From: Desulfosarcina sp. OttesenSCG-928-A07
GTDB taxonomy: Bacteria; Desulfobacterota; Desulfobacteria; Desulfobacterales; Desulfosarcinaceae
Length of the DNA stretch: 59,205 nt
Assembly: GCA_030267325.1 (NCBI GenBank)
Contig: JAJDJS010000013.1
Coordinates: 1 to 59,205, forward strand
Direction of reading: 5' to 3'
The notes below the pieces were generated by a model that saw only the letters and a program-made list of their open reading frames with translations, searched no databases and was not told the DNA's origin. This document shows positions 56,843 through 59,205 of this stretch, one piece after another (position 1 is the stretch's first letter; the number at the start of each line of letters is the position of its first letter). A program made the translations under genes and the position numbers.

Positions 56843-57221
56843 TGGGGATGATACCGATGTTTTAGATATCGATCCAGAAAAAAGGTTTAGCGCATTTTAA
56901 CACCAATATTTTTCTCTCTATGGGGTTTGCACGCCATAAAGGGAAAATACCTGAAAAAACAATTCAGGATATTGAATCGTAAAATGCTTTAACAAGTGCA
57001 TTCCCCGGAAATACATTCACAAGGACCGTACTCAGTCGCCGTTTTTAAGGAGGAGAAGAGAAAAATCACTTGATGCAGGGGAAAAAAGATCCTTCACCAG
57101 ATTGGAAAGATCAATACCGGGGCTCTGCTTATACCAGATATTTTGCCCTGGCAAGTCAAATCAGCACAAAAATCGTGTGATCCCGCTTTTTTGAGGGGAA
57201 AATCATCATCCGGCGTATGGG
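56843..57221. other. Non-coding stretch before the leftward operon
   Basis: Low coding potential and AT-rich between 56,850 and 57,150. No RNA gene, repeat or clear terminator was recognised. It separates the decayed leftward ORFs from the end of the amidohydrolase gene. Confidence 0.4.
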
Positions 57222-58430
57222 TCACCCCTCTTTTATCATTTTCCCGGCAACCACCCGGCAAACAAGGTCGCACAGGGCAGCTGGAGTTGTGTGGGGACGT
57301 GATCGGACAACGATAAAATCGGCCCTCATGCCGGTTGTGATTTCTCCGCGGTCCACAAGTCCCATGAGCAGCGCACCCTGGCGGCTGGCGCTCCGGATGG
57401 CCATTTCGACGGTCATTCCGGAAATGACAAACAATTCAATTTCCGCTTTTAGGGCCGGACCATGATCAACACCCGGGCTTCCCGCATCCGTGCCTGTGGC
57501 CAGCATGACTCCCAGTTCACCGGCCATGCGGATCTGCTCCAGTTGATGGTCCAGATTTTTTCGGGCCACGTCCGCCCTGGCCGCATCACCAGGATCCCCT
57601 TTTTCAGCCAGATACGCCACATAAGCGCTCATGGTCACGGCAGTGGGCACCCAGACCACGCCCAGATCCGCCATGCGCCGCAGATTGTCTTTTCCCATGA
57701 AAAAACCGTGTTCAATGCTGGTGCATCCGGCCTCCACCGCCTCTCTCACCGGGGCTTTGCCATTGGCGTGAACCATGACGGGAAGTCCTTTTCGGCGCGC
57801 GTGGGCGATGATAAACGTCAGTTCATCGGCGCTGAACTGGGGCGGGGTTTCCACGCCAAACCGGGAAAGGCTGTTCAGCCCGGAGTTGACGATCTTGACA
57901 TGATCCTGTGGCCCCTTTTCCAGAAAAAACTGCTGCTCTGGAATTTTTCCCGGTTCCAGCGGAATACCGATGAGTTTTCCATAACGTCCCGGCGCATGCC
58001 GGGCACGGCCGGGCGCGGCCAGGGTCACCAGAGACGTTCGGGCGGTTTCCAGTTTGTAGTCCAGGGTATCGCCATGGGGATCGCCCCCTTCACGCACTGC
58101 GAAGATGCCGCTTTTGAGATAATCGGCAAGGTGACGGGCCATGAGGGCCTTTTTTTCAAAAAGGGTGCGGGTGTTTTCAAGCTGGGATTTTCTAATGTCC
58201 GGATCCATGGAACCGGACATCAGAAGATGGGTGTGGCTGTCCACCAATCCCGGCAATGCGGTGCAATCGGAAAAATCAACCACCTCAAGATTCGGTGAAA
58301 GGGGGATGGACGCATCCTGAATCCCCACAAACCGACCATTTTCCACAATCAGCACCTGATTTTGACGGAAAGACCGACCTGTGCCGTCGATCAGCCATCC
58401 TGTATGATAAGCGATTTTTCCGGGTTTCAT
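57222..58430 (-). CDS. Amidohydrolase-family metal-dependent hydrolase
   Basis: 402 residues from the ATG at 58430; an in-frame TTG at 58463 overlaps the osmC stop and would add 11 residues. Imidazolonepropionase/prolidase-like amidohydrolase: metal pair His66-x-His68 in DSHTHL, VKIV lysine, VHANG and IEHGFF histidines, and the TGTDAG aspartate. It hydrolyses an amide, cyclic amide or dipeptide; the substrate is not clear. Coupled to the osmC-like gene upstream. Confidence 0.85.
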   Translation of the reverse strand: MKPGKIAYHTGWLIDGTGRSFRQNQVLIVENGRFVGIQDASIPLSPNLEVVDFSDCTALPGLVDSHTHLLMSGSMDPDIRKSQLENTRTLFEKKALMARHLADYLKSGIFAVREGGDPHGDTLDYKLETARTSLVTLAAPGRARHAPGRYGKLIGIPLEPGKIPEQQFFLEKGPQDHVKIVNSGLNSLSRFGVETPPQFSADELTFIIAHARRKGLPVMVHANGKAPVREAVEAGCTSIEHGFFMGKDNLRRMADLGVVWVPTAVTMSAYVAYLAEKGDPGDAARADVARKNLDHQLEQIRMAGELGVMLATGTDAGSPGVDHGPALKAEIELFVISGMTVEMAIRSASRQGALLMGLVDRGEITTGMRADFIVVRSRPHTTPAALCDLVCRVVAGKMIKEG

Positions 58431-58459
58431 GGCGTCAGTCGTTGAACTTTCCCCGATTG

Positions 58460-58852
58460 TCAAACCGCGCGAAACGTGATCACCGGTGGATTGGCAAAGG
58501 TCTGTTTAACCATACACATCTCTGCCGCACGCACCACGGCAGACCGGTAGCGTTCCGGAAAATCAGGGGGAAGAACAATGTCAATATCAACGGTTTTCAT
58601 CAGGTGGGTTTTCTCGTCAGCCGAAACCCGCAGTGTCAGATGGATATTGTCGGTGGGAAGCGACCGACTCTGGCAGAAAGAAGCCACAAAAAAACCCGAG
58701 CAGGTGCCAAGGGATGCCAGAAGCAGATCAAAGGGCGTGGGCCCGGATCCGTTTCCGCCGTCACCGACCGGCTGGTCCGTATGGATGGTAAAGCCGTTAT
58801 AGACCGCATCGACCTGTTTCCCACCGGGAAAATGAATTTTCATCTCCATCAT
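58460..58852 (-). CDS. OsmC/Ohr-family protein
   Basis: 130 residues with the OsmC pattern: GPTPFDLLLASLGTC (Cys51) and AAEMCMVKQTF (Cys113), the two redox cysteines that reduce organic hydroperoxides. An AGGAGG site sits 5 bases before the tandem ATGs (58852 and 58849). It leads a two-gene leftward operon with the amidohydrolase. Peroxide reduction is a family property; some members act on other thiol chemistry. Confidence 0.88.
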   Translation of the reverse strand: MMEMKIHFPGGKQVDAVYNGFTIHTDQPVGDGGNGSGPTPFDLLLASLGTCSGFFVASFCQSRSLPTDNIHLTLRVSADEKTHLMKTVDIDIVLPPDFPERYRSAVVRAAEMCMVKQTFANPPVITFRAV

Positions 58853-58997
58853 TCTGTCCTCCTGGTAAAAAAGTTCCTATGAAAAAAATCGCATCTTCTT
58901 TTGTTTTCCGGATAAGGTCCCGGTTCCCCAAACCCTGCTATTCGGGAGCAGCCGGGTTTTTCTCCCCGTCATTTTGTCAATGTATCAGTTTGATTCC

Positions 58998-59025
58998 ACT
59001 ATAAGCAACAGAAGGGAAGTTTCAA
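58998..59025 (-). promoter_or_regulatory. Candidate promoter of the osmC-amidohydrolase operon
   Basis: On the minus strand TTGAAA (59025-59020), a 16-base spacer, then TATAGT (59003-58998). Start would be near 58991, giving a leader of about 140 bases. The remaining sequence to the window end (to 59205) shows no gene. Confidence 0.45.
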
Positions 59026-59205
59026 GGTAAAACCAGATGGAACCGGTTCCGGTGTCATCAGACAGTCATAAGCACGGTGGACCTGTGGAAAGTATATATT
59101 TTGCAGTTGCGCCGTGTTGTCAGCGATTCAAACTATGGCGCCCTTTACAACAGCGTTTAAATGGCCTAAGAAAAGCAAACTTTTATCCCAAATAACATAT
59201 TTCAA

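Noticed and set aside
1..59205. tRNA, rRNA or tmRNA genes
   Set aside because: No cloverleaf or rRNA-like stretch was recognised on either strand, including at the comM junction.

Overview
The window is mostly one temperate phage genome (about 1 to 42,130), cut by the left edge of the window, followed by about 17 kb of bacterial chromosome. The chromosomal genes (CspA, CorC/HlyC family, a DNA ligase, cobyric acid synthase, an AcrB-type pump, OsmC) and the gene style suggest a Gram-negative anaerobe, possibly a Desulfobacterota (sulfate reducer). That lineage guess is inference only; there is no rRNA or marker gene here.

Prophage layout. 45-1342: small rightward genes separated by RNA hairpins. 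1374-3980: a leftward, probably lysogen-expressed block holding an exported nuclease-like protein, a membrane protein, a PH-SHOCT protein and an S24-type CI repressor. 3981-4102: divergent control region in which both promoters appear to give leaderless mRNAs. 4103-13,257: rightward early operon of many overlapping genes: Cro-like regulator, small zinc-ribbon proteins, an Fe-S RecB-type exonuclease with a RecT annealase, DUF1351, ASCH-like and DUF5131 proteins, and an O-like replication protein whose gene carries an iteron array (likely the phage origin). 13,254-16,371: RusA resolvase, a tiny Cys-rich protein, a ParB-like protein, a methyltransferase fused to a GNAT/Mom-like domain, and a DUF488 protein, which look like a DNA-modification or anti-restriction cassette. 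16,390-26,077: lambda-type packaging and head genes, with a lysis block (muramidase, phospholipase A2-like protein, membrane protein) placed between the capsid gene and the head-tail joining genes. 26,074-42,077: P2-type contractile tail (sheath, tube, frameshifted chaperone, tape measure, X, D, V, U, W, J, I, DUF4815, fibre). The virion therefore combines a lambda-type head with a myovirus tail.

Right end. The phage stops just after the fibre gene, and the next sequence is the last 164 or so codons of a comM/yifB Mg-chelatase-like gene. The prophage thus appears to sit inside comM. The 5' part of comM, the left attachment site and the integrase should lie left of the window.

Chromosome: CspA and a small winged-helix protein (leftward); a CorC-family membrane protein; a divergent NAD-dependent DNA ligase overlapping cobQ; a 1107-residue metallophosphoesterase / NB-ARC / TPR protein with the architecture of a STAND defence sensor; a flavodoxin-like reductase; an RND pump without its adaptor; a region of small or decayed leftward ORFs; and a leftward OsmC-amidohydrolase operon.

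Best candidates for undescribed biology are the ParB / methyltransferase-GNAT / DUF488 cassette, the metallophosphoesterase-STAND-TPR protein, the lysogenic block beside the repressor, and the doubly leaderless repressor/Cro switch.
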